Shown here: in pieces, positions 20,681 through 35,035 of the stretch
Position numbering within the stretch: the stretch's first letter is position 1
How the letters are laid out: each line of letters opens with the position of its first letter
Source of the DNA: Hedera helix
Lineage: Eukaryota > Streptophyta > Magnoliopsida > Apiales > Araliaceae
Direction: 5' to 3'
Length of the DNA: 64,000 nt
NCBI GenBank assembly: GCA_947179155.2
Contig: OX359286.1
Location: forward strand, 12,186,024 to 12,250,023
Notes under the pieces: model-generated
Database searches by the model: none
What the model was told of the DNA's origin: nothing
What the model saw: only the letters and a program-made list of their open reading frames with translations
Made by a program: the position numbers and the translations under genes

Positions 20681-23600
20681 TATAATGTCATCTTACTTCG
20701 TTCAACTTTGTTTAGCATCAAAAGGCGCAATCCTATCACTCTGACATTCAAAATCGTACGTACAACCAACACAAGTCCTTAGTTAAAGAAAACTTCTAGT
20801 TGTTTCATTATTTCCTTCAAATTGGCAACGAAATAGATGATTTAATGTCATATTATTTCGTTCACCTTTGTTTAGCATCAAAAGGTGCAATCCTATCATT
20901 TCTCGCAATTCAAAACCGTACTAACAACTAACACAAGTCCTCGGTTAAAGAAAACTTCTAGTTGTTTCATTATTTCCTTCAAATTGGTAAACAAATAGAT
21001 GATTTAGTATCATATTACTTCGATCACCTTTGTTTAGCTTCAAAAGGTGCAATCCCATAACTTTCGCATTCAAAATCGTACGTACAACTAACGCAAGTCC
21101 TCGGTTAAAGAAACTTCAAGTTGTTTCATTATTTCCTTCAAATTAGTAAACAAATAGATGATTTAGTGTCATATTACTTCGTTCAACTTTGTTTAGCATC
21201 AAAAGGTGCAATCCTATCACTCTCGCATTCAAATCATATTACTTCGTTTTACTTTGTTAAGCATGAAAAGGTGCAATCCTATCACTCTCGCATTCAAAAC
21301 TGTACGTACAACCAACACAAGTCCTCGGTTAAAGAAAACTTCTAGTTGTTTCATTATTTCCTTCAAATTGGCAACGAAATAGATGATTTAGTGTCATATT
21401 ACTTCGTTTTACTTTGTTTAGCATCCAAAGGTGGAATCCTATCACTCTCACATTCAAAACCGTACGTACAACTAACACAAGTCCTCGGTTAAAGAAAACT
21501 TCTACTTGTTTCATTATTTCCTTCAAATTGGTAAACAAATAGATGATTTAGTGTCATATTACTTCATTCAACTTTGTTTAGCATCAAAAGGTGCAATCCT
21601 ATCACTCTCGTATTCAAAATCGTACGTACAACTAACGCAAGTCCGCGGTTAAAGAAACTTCTAGTTGTTTCATTATTTTCTTTAAATTGGTAAACAAAAA
21701 GATGATTTAGTGTCATATTACTTTGTTCACCTTTGTTTAGCATTAAAAGGGGCAATCTTATCACTCTCGCATTCAAAACCGTAAGTACAACTAACACAAG
21801 TCCTCGGTTAAAGAAAACTTTTAATTGTTTCATTATTTCTTTCAAATTGGTAAACAAATAGATGATTTAATGTCATATTACTTCGTTCAACTTTGTTTAG
21901 CATCAAAAGGTGCAATCCTATCACTCTCACATTCAAAATCGTACGTACAACTAACACAAGTCCTCGGTTAAAGAAACTTCTAGTTGTTTCATTATTTCCT
22001 TCAAATTGGTTAACAAATAGATGATTTAGTGTCATATTACTTCGTTCAACTTTGTTTAACATCAAAAGGTGCAATCCAATCACTCGCATTCAAAACTGTA
22101 CGTACAACTAACACAAGTCCTCGGTTCAAGAAACTTCTAGTTGTTTCATTATTTCCTTCAAATTGGTAGACAAATAGATTAGTTAGTGTCATATTACTTC
22201 ATTCAACTTTTTTGAGCATCCAAAGGTGCAATCCTCTCACTCTCGCATTCAAAACCGTACGGTCAACTAACATAAGTCCTTAGTTAAAGAAAACTTCTAG
22301 TTGTTTCATTATTTTGTTAAAATTGGTAAACAAATAGATGATTTAGTATCATATTACTTCGTTCACCTTTGTTTAGCAACAAAAGGTCGTATCACTCTCG
22401 CATTCAAAATCGTACGTACAACTAATGCAAGTCCTCGGTTAAAGAAACTTCTAGTTGTTTCATTATTTCCTTCAAATTGGTAAACAAATAGATGATTTAG
22501 TGTCATATTACTTCGTTCACCTCTGTTTAGCATCAAAAGGTGGTATCCTATCACTCTCGCATACAGAACCGTATGTACAACCAACACAAGTCCTCGGTTA
22601 AAGAAAACTTCTAGTTGTTTCATTATTTCCTTAAAATTGGTAAACAAATAGATGATTTAGTGTCATATTACTTCGTTCACCTCTGTTTAGCCTCAAAAGG
22701 TGGAATCCTATCACTATCGCGTTCAAAACCGTACGTACAACCAACATAAGTTCTCGATTAAAGAAAATTTCTAGTTGTATCATTATTTCCTTCAAATTGG
22801 TTAACAAATAGATGATTTAGTGTCATATTACTTCTTTTTTCCTTGTTTAGCATCAAATGTTGGAATCCCATTACTCTCACATTCAAAACCGTACGTACAA
22901 CTAACACAAGCCTCGGTTAAAGAAAACTTCTAGTTGTTTCATTATTTCCTTGAAATTGGTAAACAAATAGATGATTTAGTGTCATATTACTTCGTTTTAC
23001 TTTGTTTAGCATCAAAAGGACGAATCCTATCACTCTCGCATTCAAAACCGTACGTACAACTAACACAAGTCCTCGGTTAAAGAAAGCTTCTAGTTGTTTC
23101 ACTATTTCCTTGAAATTGGTAAACAAATAGATGATTTAGTGTCATATTACTTCGTTCACCTCTGTTTAGCCTCAAAAGGTGGAATCCTATCACTCTCGCA
23201 TTCAAAACCGTACGTACAACTAACACAAGTCCTCTATTAAAGAAAACTTCTAGTTGTTTCATTATTTCCTTCAAATTGGTTATCAAATAGATGATTTAGT
23301 GTCATATTACTTCGTTTTACTTTGTTTAGCTTCCAAAGGAGGAATCCTATCACCCTCGCATTCAAAACAGTACGTACAACTAACACAAGTCCTCGGTTAA
23401 AGAAAACTTCTAGTTGTTTCATTATTTCCATGAAATTGGTAAACAAATAGATGATTTAATGTCATATTAATTCGTTTTACTTTGTTTAGCATCAAAAGGT
23501 GGAATCCTAACACTCTCGCGTTCTAAACCGTACGTACAACCAACACAAGTCCTCGGTTAAAGAAAACTTCTAGTTGTTTCATTATTTCCTTAAAATTGGT

Positions 23601-26600
23601 AAACAAATAGATAATTTAATGTCATATTACTTCGTTCACCTCTGTTTAGCATCAAAAGTTGGAATCCTATCACTCTCGCATTCAAAACCGTACGTACAAC
23701 TAACACAGGTCCTCGATTAAAGAAAACTTCTAGTTGTTTCATTATTTCCTTCAAATTGGTTATCAAATAGATGATTTAGTGTCATATTACTTCGTTTTAC
23801 TTTGTTTAGCTTCAAAAGGTGGAATCCTATCACTATCGCATCCAAAACCGTACGTACAACTAACACAAGTCCTCGGTTAAAGAAAACTTTTGGTTGTTTC
23901 ATTATTTCCTTCAAATTGGTTAACAAATAGATGATTTAGTGTCATATTACTTCTTTTTTCTTTGTTTAGCATCAAAAGGTGAACTCCTATCACTCTCGCA
24001 TTCAAAACCGTACGTACAACTAACACAGGTCCTCGGTTAAAGAAAACTTCTGGTTGTTTCATTATTTCCTTGAAATTGGTAAACAAATAGATGATTTAGT
24101 GTCATACTACTTCGTTCACCTCTGTTTAGCATCAAAAGATGGAATCCTATCACTCTCGCATTCAAAACCGTACGTACAACTAACACAAGTCCTCGGATAA
24201 AGAAAACTTCTGGTTGTTTCATTATTTCCTTGAAATTGGTAAACATATAGATGATTTAGTGTCATACTACTACGTTTTACTTTGTTTAGCATCAAAAGGT
24301 GGAATCCTATCACTCTCGCATCCAAAATCGTACGTACAACTAACACAAGTCCTCGGTTAAAGAAAACTTCTAGTTGTTTCATTATTTCCTTGAAATTGGT
24401 AAACAAATAGATGATTTAGTGTCATATTACTTCGTTCACCTCTGTTTAGCATCAAAAGGTGGAATCCAATCACTCTCGCATTGAAAACCGTACGTAAAAC
24501 TAACGCAAGTCCTCGGTTAAAGAAAACTTCTAGTTGTTTCATTATTTCCTTCAAATTGGTAAACAAATAGATGATTTAGTGTCATATTACTTCGTTCACC
24601 TCTGTTTAGCAACAAAAGGTGCAATCCTATCACTCTCGCATTCAAAACCGTACGTATAACTAAAACAAGTCCTCGGTTAAAGAAAACTTCTAGTTGTTTC
24701 ATTATTTCCTTGAAATTGATAATCAAATAGATGATTTAGTGTCATATTACTTCTTTTTTCTTTGTTTAGCATTAAATATTGGAATCCCATTACTCTCGCA
24801 TTCAAAACCGTACGTACAACTAACACAAGCCTCGGTTAAAGAAAACTTCTAGTTGTTTCATTATTTCCTTGAACTTGGTAAACAAATAGATGATTTAGTG
24901 TCATATTACTTCGTTTTACTTTGTTTAGCATCAAAAGGTCGAATCCTATGACTCTCGCATTCAAAACCGTACGTACAACTAACAGAAGTCCTCGGTTAAA
25001 GAAAATTTCTAGTTGTATCATTATTTTCTTCAAATTGGTTAACAAATAGATGATTTAGTGTCATATTACTTCTTTTTTCTTTGTTTAGCATCAAAAGTGG
25101 GAATCCTATTACTTTCGCATTAAAAACCGTACGTCGAACTAACACAAGCCTCGGTTAAAGAAAACATCTAGTTGTTTCATTATTTCCTTGAAATTGGTAA
25201 ACAAATAGATGATTTAGTGTCATATTACTTCGTTTTACTTTGTTTAGCATTAAAAGGTGGAATCCTATCACTCTCGCATTCAAAACCGTACGTACAACTA
25301 ACACAAGTCCTCGGTTAAAGAAAACTTCTAGTTGTTTCACTATTTCCTTGAAATTGGTAAACAAATAGATGATTTAGTGTCATATTACTTCTTTCACCTC
25401 TGTTTAGCATCAAAAGGTGGAATCCTATCATTCTCGCATTCAAAACCGTACGTACAACCAACACAAGTCTTCGGTTAAAGAAAAGTTCTAGTTGTTTCAA
25501 TATTTCCTTAAAATTGGTAAACAAATAGATGATTTAGTGTCATATTACTTCGTTAACCTCTGTTTAGCATCAAAAGGTGGAATCCTATCACTTTCGCATT
25601 CAAAACCGTACGTACAACTAACACAAGTCCTCGATTAAAGAAAACTTCTGGTTGTTTCAATATTTTCTTCAGATTAGTTATCAAATAGATGATTTAGTGT
25701 CATATAACTTCGTTTTACTTTGTTTAGCATCAAAAGGTGGAATCCTATCACTTTCGCATTCAAAACCGTACGCACAACTAATACAAGTCCTCGGTTAAAG
25801 AAAACTTCTAGTTGTTTCATTATTTCCTTCAAATTGGTTAACAAATAGATGATTTAGTGTCATATTGCTTCGTTCACCTCTGTTTAGCATCAAAAGTTGG
25901 AATCCTATCACTCTCGCATTCAAAACCGTACGTACAACTAACACAGGTCCTCGATTAAAGAAAACTTCTGGTTGTTTCATTATTTCCTTCAAATTGGTTA
26001 TCAAATAGATGATTTAGTGTCATATTACTTCGTTTTACTTTGTTTAGCTTGAAAAGGTGGAATCCTATCACTATCGCATCCAAAACCGTACGTCCAACTA
26101 ACACAAGTCCTCGATTAAAGAAAACTTTTGGTTGTTTCATTATTTCCTTCAAATTGGTTAACAAATAGATGATTTAGTGTCATATTACTTCTTTTTTCTT
26201 TGTTTAGCATCAAAAGGTGAAATCCTATCACTCTCGCATTCAAAACCGTACGTACAACTAACACAAGTCCTCGGTTAAAGAAAACTTCTGGTTGTTTCAT
26301 TATTTCCTTGAAATTGGTAAACAAATAGATGATTTAGTGTCATACTACTTCGTTCACCTCTGTTTAGCATCAAAAGATGGAATCCTATCACTCTCGCATT
26401 CAAAACCGTACGTACAACTAACACAAGTCCTCAGATAAAGAAAACTTCTGGTTGTTTCATTATTTCCTTGAAATTGGTAAACATATAGATGATTTAGTGT
26501 CATACTACTACGTTTTACTTTGTTTAGCATCAAAAGGTGGAATCCTATCACTCTCGCATCCAAAATCGTACGTACAACTAACACAAGTCCTCGGTTAAAG

Positions 26601-29600
26601 AAAACTTCTAGTTGTTTCATTATTTCCTTGAAATTGGTAAACAAATAGATGATTTAGTGTCATATTACTTCGTTCACCTCTGTTTAGCATCAAAAGGTGG
26701 AATCCTATCACTCTCGCATTGAAAACCGTACGTAAAACTAACGCAAGTCCTCGGTTAAAGAAAACTTCTAGTTGTTTCATTATTTCCTTCAAATTGGTAA
26801 ACAAATAGATGATTTAGTGTCATATTACTTCGTTCACCTCTGTTTAGCATCAAAAGGTGGAATCCTATCACTCTCGCATTGAAAACCGTACGTACAACTA
26901 ACGCAAACCCTTGGTTAAAGATACTTCTAGTTGTTTCATTATTTCCTTCAAATTGGTAAACAAATTGGTGATTTAGTGTCATATTACTTCATTTTACTTT
27001 GTTTAGCATCAAAAGGTGGAATCCTTTCACTCTCGCATTCAAAACCGTACGTACAACTAACGAAAGTCTTCGGTTAAAGAAAACTTCTAGTTGTTTCATT
27101 ATTTCCTTCAAATTGGTAAACAAATAGATGATTTAGTGTCATATTACTTCGTTCACCTCTGTTTAGCATCAAAAGGTGTAATCCTATCACTCTCGCATTC
27201 AAAACCGTACGTACAACTAACGCAAGTCCTCAGTTCTACAAAACATCTAGTTGTTTGATTATTTCCTTCAAATTGGTAAAAAAATATATGTTTAGTGTAA
27301 TATTACTTCGTTCAACTTTGTTTAGCATCAAAAGGTGCAATCCTATCACTCTCGCATTCAAAACCGTACATACGACTAACACAGGTCCTCGGTTAAAGAA
27401 AACTTCTAGTTGTTTCATTATTTCCTTCAAATTGGTAAACAAATAGACGATTCAGTGTCATATTACTTCGTTCACCTTTGTTTAGCATCAAAAGGTGCAA
27501 TCCTATTAGTCTCGCAATCAAAAACCGTACGTACAACTAACACTAGTCCTCGGTTCTAGAAAACTTCTAGTTATTTCATTATTTCCTTCAAATTGGTAAA
27601 CAAATAGATGATTTAGTGTCATATTACTTCGTTCATTTTTTGTTTAGCATCAAAAGGTACAATCCTATCACTCTCGCATTCTAAACCGTACGTACAACTA
27701 GCACAAGTCCTCGGTTAAAGAAAACTTCTAGTTGTTTCATATTTCCTTCAAATTGGTAGACAAATAGACGATTTAGTGTCATATTACTTCGTTCACCTTT
27801 GTTTAGCATCAAAAGGTGCAATCCTATTAGTCTCGCAATCAAAACCGTACGTACAACTAACACAAGTTCTCGGTTCTAGAAAACTTCTAGTTGTTTCATT
27901 ATTTCCTTCAAATTGGTAAACAAATAGATGATTTAGTGTCATATTACTTCGTTCATTTTTTGCTTAGCATCAAAAGGTGCAATCCTATCACTCTCGCATT
28001 CTAAACCATACGTACAACTAACACAAGTCCTCGGTTAAAGAAAACTACTAGTTGTTTCATTATTTCCTTCAAATTGGTAAATAAATAAATGATTTAGTGT
28101 CATATTACTTCGTTCAGCTTTGTTTAGTATCAAAAGGTGCAATACTATTAGTCTCGCAATCAAAACCGTCCGTACAACTAACACAAGTCCTTGGTTCTAG
28201 AAAACTTCTAGTTGTTTCATTATTTCCTTCAAATTGGTAAACAAATAGATGATTTAGTGTCATATTACTTCGTTCAACTTTGTTTAGAATCAAAAGGTGC
28301 AATCCTATCACTCTCGCATTCAATACCGTATGTAAATTAACACAAGTCCTTTTATAAAGAAAACTTCTAGTTGTTTCATTATTTCTTTTAAATTATTAAA
28401 CAAATAGATGATTTAGTGTCATATTACTTCGTTCAACTTTGTTTAGCATCAAAACGTGCAATCCTATCATTCTCGCATTCAAAAACGTACGTAAAACTAA
28501 CACAAGTCCACGGTTAAAGAAAACTTCTAGTTGTTTCATTATTTCCTTCAAATTGGTTAACAAATAGATGATTTAGTGTCATATTACTTCGTTTTACATT
28601 GTTTAGCATCCAAAGGTGGAATCCTATCACTTTCGCATTCAAAACCGTACGTATAACTAACACAAGTCATCGGTTAAAGAAAATCTCTAGTTGTTTCATA
28701 ATTTCCTTCAAATTGTTAACAAATAGATGATTTAGTGTCATATTACTTCGTTCAACTTTGTTTTGCATCAAAAGGTGCAATCCTATTACTCTCGCATTCA
28801 AAATCGTGCGTACAACTTACGTAACTCCTCGGTTAAAGAAAACTTGTAGTTGTTTCATTATTTCCTTCAAAATTGGTTAACAAATAGATGATTTAGTGTC
28901 ATATTACTTCGTTCACCTTTGTTTAGCGTCCTAAGGTGCAATTCTATCACTCTTGCATTCAAAATCGTACGTATAACTAAAACAAGTCATCGGTTAAAGA
29001 AAACTTCTAGTTGTTTCATAATTTCGTTCAAATTGTTAACAAATAGATGATTTAGTGTCATATTACTTCATTCACCTTTGCTTAGATTATTTGTCACATA
29101 TTTTGTTTAGCATCAAAAGGTGCAATCCTAACACTCTCGCATTCAAAACCATAGGTACAACTCATACAAGTCCTCGGATAAGGAAAACTTCTAGTTGTTT
29201 CATTACTCCCTTCAAATTTGTAAACAAATAGATGATTTAGGGTCATATTACTTCGTTCTACTTTCTTTAGCATCAAAAGGTGCAATCCTATCACTCTCGC
29301 ATTCAAAACCGTACATACAACTAACGGAAGTCTTCGGTTAAAGAAAACATCTAGTTGTTTCATTATTTTCTTCAAATTATTAAACAAATAGATGATTTAG
29401 TGTCATATTACTTCATTCAACTTTGCTTAGCATCAAAAGGTACAATCCTATCACTCTCGCATTCAAAACCGTACGTACACCTAGCAAAAAGTCCTCGGTT
29501 AAAGAAAACTTCTAGTTGTTTCATTATTTCTTTCAAATTGGTTAACAAATAGATACTTTAGTGTCATATTACTTCGTTTTACTTTGTTTAGCATCCAAAG

Positions 29601-32600
29601 GTGTAATCCAATCACCCTTGCATTCAAAACCGTACGTACAACTAACACAAGTCATCGGTTAAGGAAAACTTCTAGTTATTTCATTATTTCCTTCAAATTG
29701 GTTAACAAATAGATGATTTAGTGTCATATTACTTCGTTTTACTTTGTTTAGCATCAAAAGGTGGAATCATATCACTCTCGTATTCAAAACCGTACGTATA
29801 ACTAACACAAGTCCCCGGTTAAAGAAAACTTCTAGTTGTTTCATAATTTCCTTCAAATTGTTAACAAATTGATGATTTAGTGTCATATTACTTCTTTCAA
29901 CTTTGTTTAGACGATTTGTTTAATACTTTGTTTAGCATCAAAAGGTGTAATCCTAACACTCTCGCATTCAAAATCGTACGTACAACTCACACAAGTCCTC
30001 GGATAAGGAAAACTTCTAGTTGTTTCATTATTTCCCTAAAATTATTAAACAACTAGATGATTTAGTGTCATATTACTTCGTTCAACTTTGTTTAGCATCA
30101 AAAGGTGCAATCCTATCACTCTCGCATTCAAAATCGTACGTACAACTAACACAAGTCATCGGTTAAAGAAAACTTCTAGTTGTTTTATTATTTCCATCAA
30201 ATTGGTAAACAAATAGATGATTTAGTGTCCTATTACTTCGTTCAACTTTGTTTATCATCAAAACGTGCATTCCTATTAGTCTCGTAATCAAAACCGTACG
30301 TACAACTAACACAAGTCCTGGGTTCTAGAAAACATCTAGTTGTTTCATTATTTCCTTCAAATTACTTAAAAAATATATGATTTCGTGTCATATTACTTCG
30401 TTCAACTTTGTTTAGCATCAAAACGTGCAATCCTATCACTCTCGCATTCAAAATCGTACGTACAACTAACGCTAGTCCTCGGTTAAAGAAACTTCTAGTT
30501 GTTCCATTATTTCCTTAAAATTATTAAAGAAATAGATGATTTAGTGTCATATTACTTCGTTCCACTTTGTTTAGCATCAAAAGGTACAATCCTATCACTA
30601 TCGCATTCAAAACCGTACGTATAACTAACACAAGTTCTCGGATAAAGAAAACTTCTAGTTGTTTCATTGTTTCCTTCAAATTATTAAACAAATACATAAT
30701 TTAGTGTAACATTACTTCGTTCAACTTTGTTTAGCATCCTATCATTATCGCAATCAAAACTGTACGTACAATTAACATAAGCCCTCGGATAGAGAAAACT
30801 TCTACTTGTTTCATTATTTTCTTCAAATTATTAAACAAATAGATGATTTAGTGTCATATTACTTCGTTTAACTTTCTTTAGCATCAAAAGGTGCAATCCT
30901 ATCACTCTCGCATTCAAAATCGTACGTACAACTAGCACAAGTACTCGGATAAAGAAAACTTCTAGTTGTTTCATTATTTCCATCAAATTATTAATCAAAT
31001 AGATGATTTAGTGTCATATTACTTCTTTCAACTTTGTTTAGCATCAAAAGGTGCAATCCTATCACTCTCGCATTAAAAATCGTACTTACAACTAATACAA
31101 GTCCTCGGTTAAAGAAAACTTCTAGTTGTTTCATTATTTCCATCAAATTGGTAAACAAATAGATGATTTAGTGTCCAATTACTTCGTTCAACTTTGTTTA
31201 GCATCAAAAGGTGCAATCCTATTAGTCTCGCAATCAAATACGTACGTACAACTAACAGAAGTCCTGGGTTCAAGAAAACTTCTAGTTGTTTCATTATTTC
31301 CTTCAAATTGGTAAACAAATAGATGATTTGGTGTCATATTACTTCATTCACCTTTGGTTCGCATCACAAGATGCAATCCTATCACTCTCGCATTCAAAAC
31401 CGTACGTACAACTAACACAAGTCCTCGGTTAAAGAAAACTTCTAGTTGTTTCATTATTTTCTTCAAATTGGTAAACAAATAGATGATTTAGTGTCATATT
31501 ACTTCATTCACCTTTGTTTAGCATCAAAAGGAGCACTCCTATCAGTCTCGCATTCAAAACCGTACGTACAACTAATACAAGTCCTCGGTTAAAGAAAACT
31601 TCTACTTGGTTCATTATTTCCTTCAAAGTAGTAAACAAATAGATGATTTAGTGTCATATTACTTCGTTCAACTTTGTTTAGCATCAAAAGGTGCAATCCT
31701 ATCACTCTCGCATTTAAAATCGTACGTACAACTAACGCAAGTCCTCGGTTAAAGAAACTTCTAGTTGTTGCATTATTTCCTTTAAATTATTTAATAAATA
31801 GATGATTTCGTGTCATATTACTTCGTTCCACTTTGTTTAGCATCAAAAGGTACAATCCTATCACTATCGCATTCAAAACCGTACGTACAACTAACACAAG
31901 TCCTTGGATAAAGAAAACTGCTAGTTGTTTCATTATTTCCTTCAAATTATTAAACAAATAGATGATTTAGTGTCACATTACTTCGTTCAACTTTGTTTAG
32001 CATCAAAAGGTGCAATCATATCACTCTCGCATTCAAAACTGTACGTATAACTAACACAAGTCCTCGGTTAAAAGAAACTTCTAGTTGTTTCATTATTTCC
32101 TTCAAATTGCTAAAACAAATAGATGATTTAGTGTCATATTACTTCGTTCAACTTTGTTTAACATCAAAAGGTGCAATTCTATCACTCTCACATTCAAAAC
32201 CGTACGTACCACTAACACAAGTCCTCAGATAAAGAAAACTTATAGTTGTTTCATTATTTCCCTCAAATTATTAAACAAATAGATGATTTAGTGCCATATT
32301 AGTTCGTTCAACTTTATTTAGTATCAAAAGGTGCAATCTTATCACTCTCGCATTGAAAATCATACGTACAACTAACACAAGTCCTCGGATAAGGAAAACT
32401 TCTAGTTGTTTCGTTATTTCCTTCAAATTATTAAACAAATACATGATTTAGTGTCATATTACTTCGTTCACCTTTGTTTAGTATCAAAAGGTGCAATCCT
32501 ATCACTCTCGTATTCAAAATCGTACGTACAACTAACGCAACTCCTCGGTTAAAGAAACTTCTAGTTGTTTCATTATTTCCTTCAAATTATTTAAGAAAAA

Positions 32601-32776
32601 GATGATTTAGTGTCATATTACTTCATTCCACTTTGTTTAGCATCAAAAGGTGCAATTCTATCACTATCGCATTCAAAATAGTATGTAAAACTAACACAAA
32701 TTCTCGGATAAAGAAAACTTCTAGTTGTTTCATCATTTCATTCAAATTATTAAACAAATAGATGATTTAGTGTCAT
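20681..32776. repeat. Tandem satellite, block 1 (about 160-bp monomer, about 75 copies)
   Basis: Head-to-tail monomers of 158-161 bp. Conserved cores are TAGTGTCATATTACTTCG, TTTAGCATCAAAAGG, CTCGCATTCAAAACCG, TACGTACAACTAACACAAG, TCCTCGGTTAAAGAAAAC and TAGTTGTTTCATTATTTCC. The palindrome GTACGTAC is kept in most copies. Recurrent variants include GGTTCTAGAAAAC with ATTAGTCTCGCAATC. Minus-strand frames of about 69 codons recur every 160 bp as a by-product of the repeat. Monomer length suits a centromeric or heterochromatic satellite, but the sequence does not prove location. I saw no CENP-B-box-like motif. Confidence 0.97.
22830..26838. repeat. Higher-order satellite repeat, 2238-bp period (14 monomers)
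   Basis: About 22830-24600 and 25068-26838 repeat monomer by monomer with a constant shift of 2238 bp. Landmark monomers at 22917, 23077, 23717, 23877, 24116 and 24357 recur at 25155, 25315, 25955, 26115, 26354 and 26595 with the same private variants (for example the ACATATAGATG and TACTACTACG pair). Similarity is highest from about 23630 rightwards. Confidence 0.8.
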
Positions 32777-34921
32777 TGTAACAACCCAGGATTTTACAGA
32801 ATTTTAAATAAGGATTATGATTAATTAAGTAAAGGATAGCAGTAAAACCTAGTGTTTAATGTTAAATGTATCAAGGAATGTTTTGTTATGTAAGCAATGT
32901 GCTAAATGACCTATGTGGTTAATTAAATATGTGTGTATATATGTATATTTGGCAAGATATAGATAGAAGGATTTAAAGTTTATAAAATAATGGAATGAGA
33001 AAAGAGTATGTGAATTGATACTTAGTTATGAGTATTAACAGTAAGCTAAAGGAATAGGCCCTGAGAGGCTAAGTGATAGAAATGATTAGATAATGTATGA
33101 CTTTATGAGTTGAGGAAGGAAAGAGCAGTTTGACCTAATATGTATATTATGGATTTAAAGAATAATGAGGATAATGATTTGTTAATATTGTGAAGTTATG
33201 CAGAAATTGATATTAGGAATTGAAATTAGTTATGTAGTTACACGATGTGTAGAAATGGAAAATAATACCCCGAGAATGTATATAAAGGATGTTGTATGCA
33301 AGAAAGTTATAAATTAGCAGATGTGTGTAAAGTAAACGAATCAGTGGACGTTAAAGTTGAAATCAAGACATTATGAGTTTAAGTTTAAGAATAAGAGTAG
33401 CCATGCATGTATCTATGGAGATACATGTTGATTATGTGATTTGCATGCTATGTATGTGATTTACTATAAAACTCTAAGTGTTCAAGTTGTATAACAAAGG
33501 TGGTGAGTATTTAGGTATGATTTCAAGCTAAAGATCATGATTTATTGGTTAATCATGCAATATATGTTGGTAGTTGGTTGAAAACCTAGTTGAAAGATAT
33601 GATTATGTTGGAAATATGTGAAAGTTCATGCTAGATAGTATTATAAGTACACAAATGAAAGAGAAGCATGCTTGGATTAAGGAAAATGTAATATTAAGTT
33701 ATGACTTAAAGAGGATTATGTGTTATAAGGGGTTAGATTTGATGAAAACCTAATTGAGAGTGATAACTATGTTGAATACATGAAAAATCTCATGTTAGAT
33801 AGCATACAAGAAGAGGCTTTGAAGATTATGAAACATGTTTTGTGTAAGGAAATACAATACTAGGCTATACTTTTTGTGTAGACAACGTAATAATCTGTAA
33901 AGTGTATTGGAAGATACATATGGAAGTTGTGAGAATGTACAAAGTTGTTAAAATTATATGTGGTTGCCTATGTGGTGTATAGAGTGTATGAACTTAAGAT
34001 GAGTTAAGTTTGAAAATTGAAAGTTGGCAAAATTGCTATCAGTATGTGAATTATGGCTATTACTGGAAATTGAAAGCTAAATGAGGCCAAATGGTAAGTT
34101 TTATGTAAATATATGTGTTTGAGTTGAATTGGAAGTTATTAGGTGTCGATGGCGATAATTATGGACTTTAAACGATTTAAAACGTTCGCCAACGCCTAAA
34201 ACGAGTTAATTTGGAAAAAGAAATTCAAATGAAAGTAATAAACGTTTTGAAATCTCATACAAGTTATATATGTGCTATATGTGCTAAGGGACATGTTAGA
34301 AACAATTTTCATAACAAGGAGTCGAGGATTGGAATTTGAGTTAAGTTTTTGAAAGTTGAAAGTTTTGAAATTGGATGAGAAATCCAAAAGGTGTGATTTT
34401 TGGCAAATTTGAGGAATTAAAGATGAAATGGAGTCAAATGAGTCATGTTTATGTTAATACACGTGTCTAGGTTATTTTGGAAGTTAACGGAATGAAAATT
34501 GAGTGAAATGGCGATTCGAACGATCGAAATCGATCGTTTCGAATCGAAATGGAGTTTAACGGACAAAAGTCACCTCGTGCGAAATTTTATGGTTTTGAAA
34601 GTTGGGACATGTCATTTATGACTTATATGAACTATGTAAAGTGTTGGAATTGAGTTTTGAAGCAATTGGCCAAAAATCACAAAGTTGCAAAAGTTGAGTT
34701 TTAAAATTCTGAAAATTTTTCTAAGTATAGAAACATGTTGAACAGCCCTCCTAGGGGCTAGTGTATCTCTACTTTTAAGAAGCCAAATGTGGAAAGTAGT
34801 ATTTTTATAAAATACTAGGTAGTGAGGTCTATATGTGGTCCAAATTTCAGCTCAATCGGAGTTAAGATGAAGAAATTAAAAATCGGCAAAAGTAGTGCAA
34901 AAATCAGATTTCCAGATTTTG

Positions 34922-35035
34922 AACATGGCGCCCCCGCGCCATGTTTTGTACTAAAAGTGGCGCCCCGGCGCCATGTTACTGTTCATCGACCGAGAAGATT
35001 TCGCGGCCAGCGAGCCCTGGCGGCGCCGGGGCGGA
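34922..35035 (+). repeat. GC-rich palindromic island in family-B LTR
   Basis: AACATGGCGC/GCGCCATGTT forms a perfect 10-bp stem around CCCC (34922-34945). TGGCGCC/GGCGCCA forms a 7-bp stem with a 2-base loop (34958-34973). GGCGGCGCCGGGGCGG follows at about 35020. Two copies of GTTACTGTTCAT follow GC blocks. The island stands out against AT-rich flanks and is missing from the other family-B copy. Confidence 0.8.

Noticed and set aside
20681..20840. 5S rDNA or tRNA-derived origin for the satellite monomer
   Set aside because: No internal control region, A/B box pair or terminator T run in the expected places was seen.
20681..32776. Regular repeats that could suggest a CRISPR array
   Set aside because: There are no unique spacers; the whole 160-bp unit repeats. 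The context is a plant nuclear genome.
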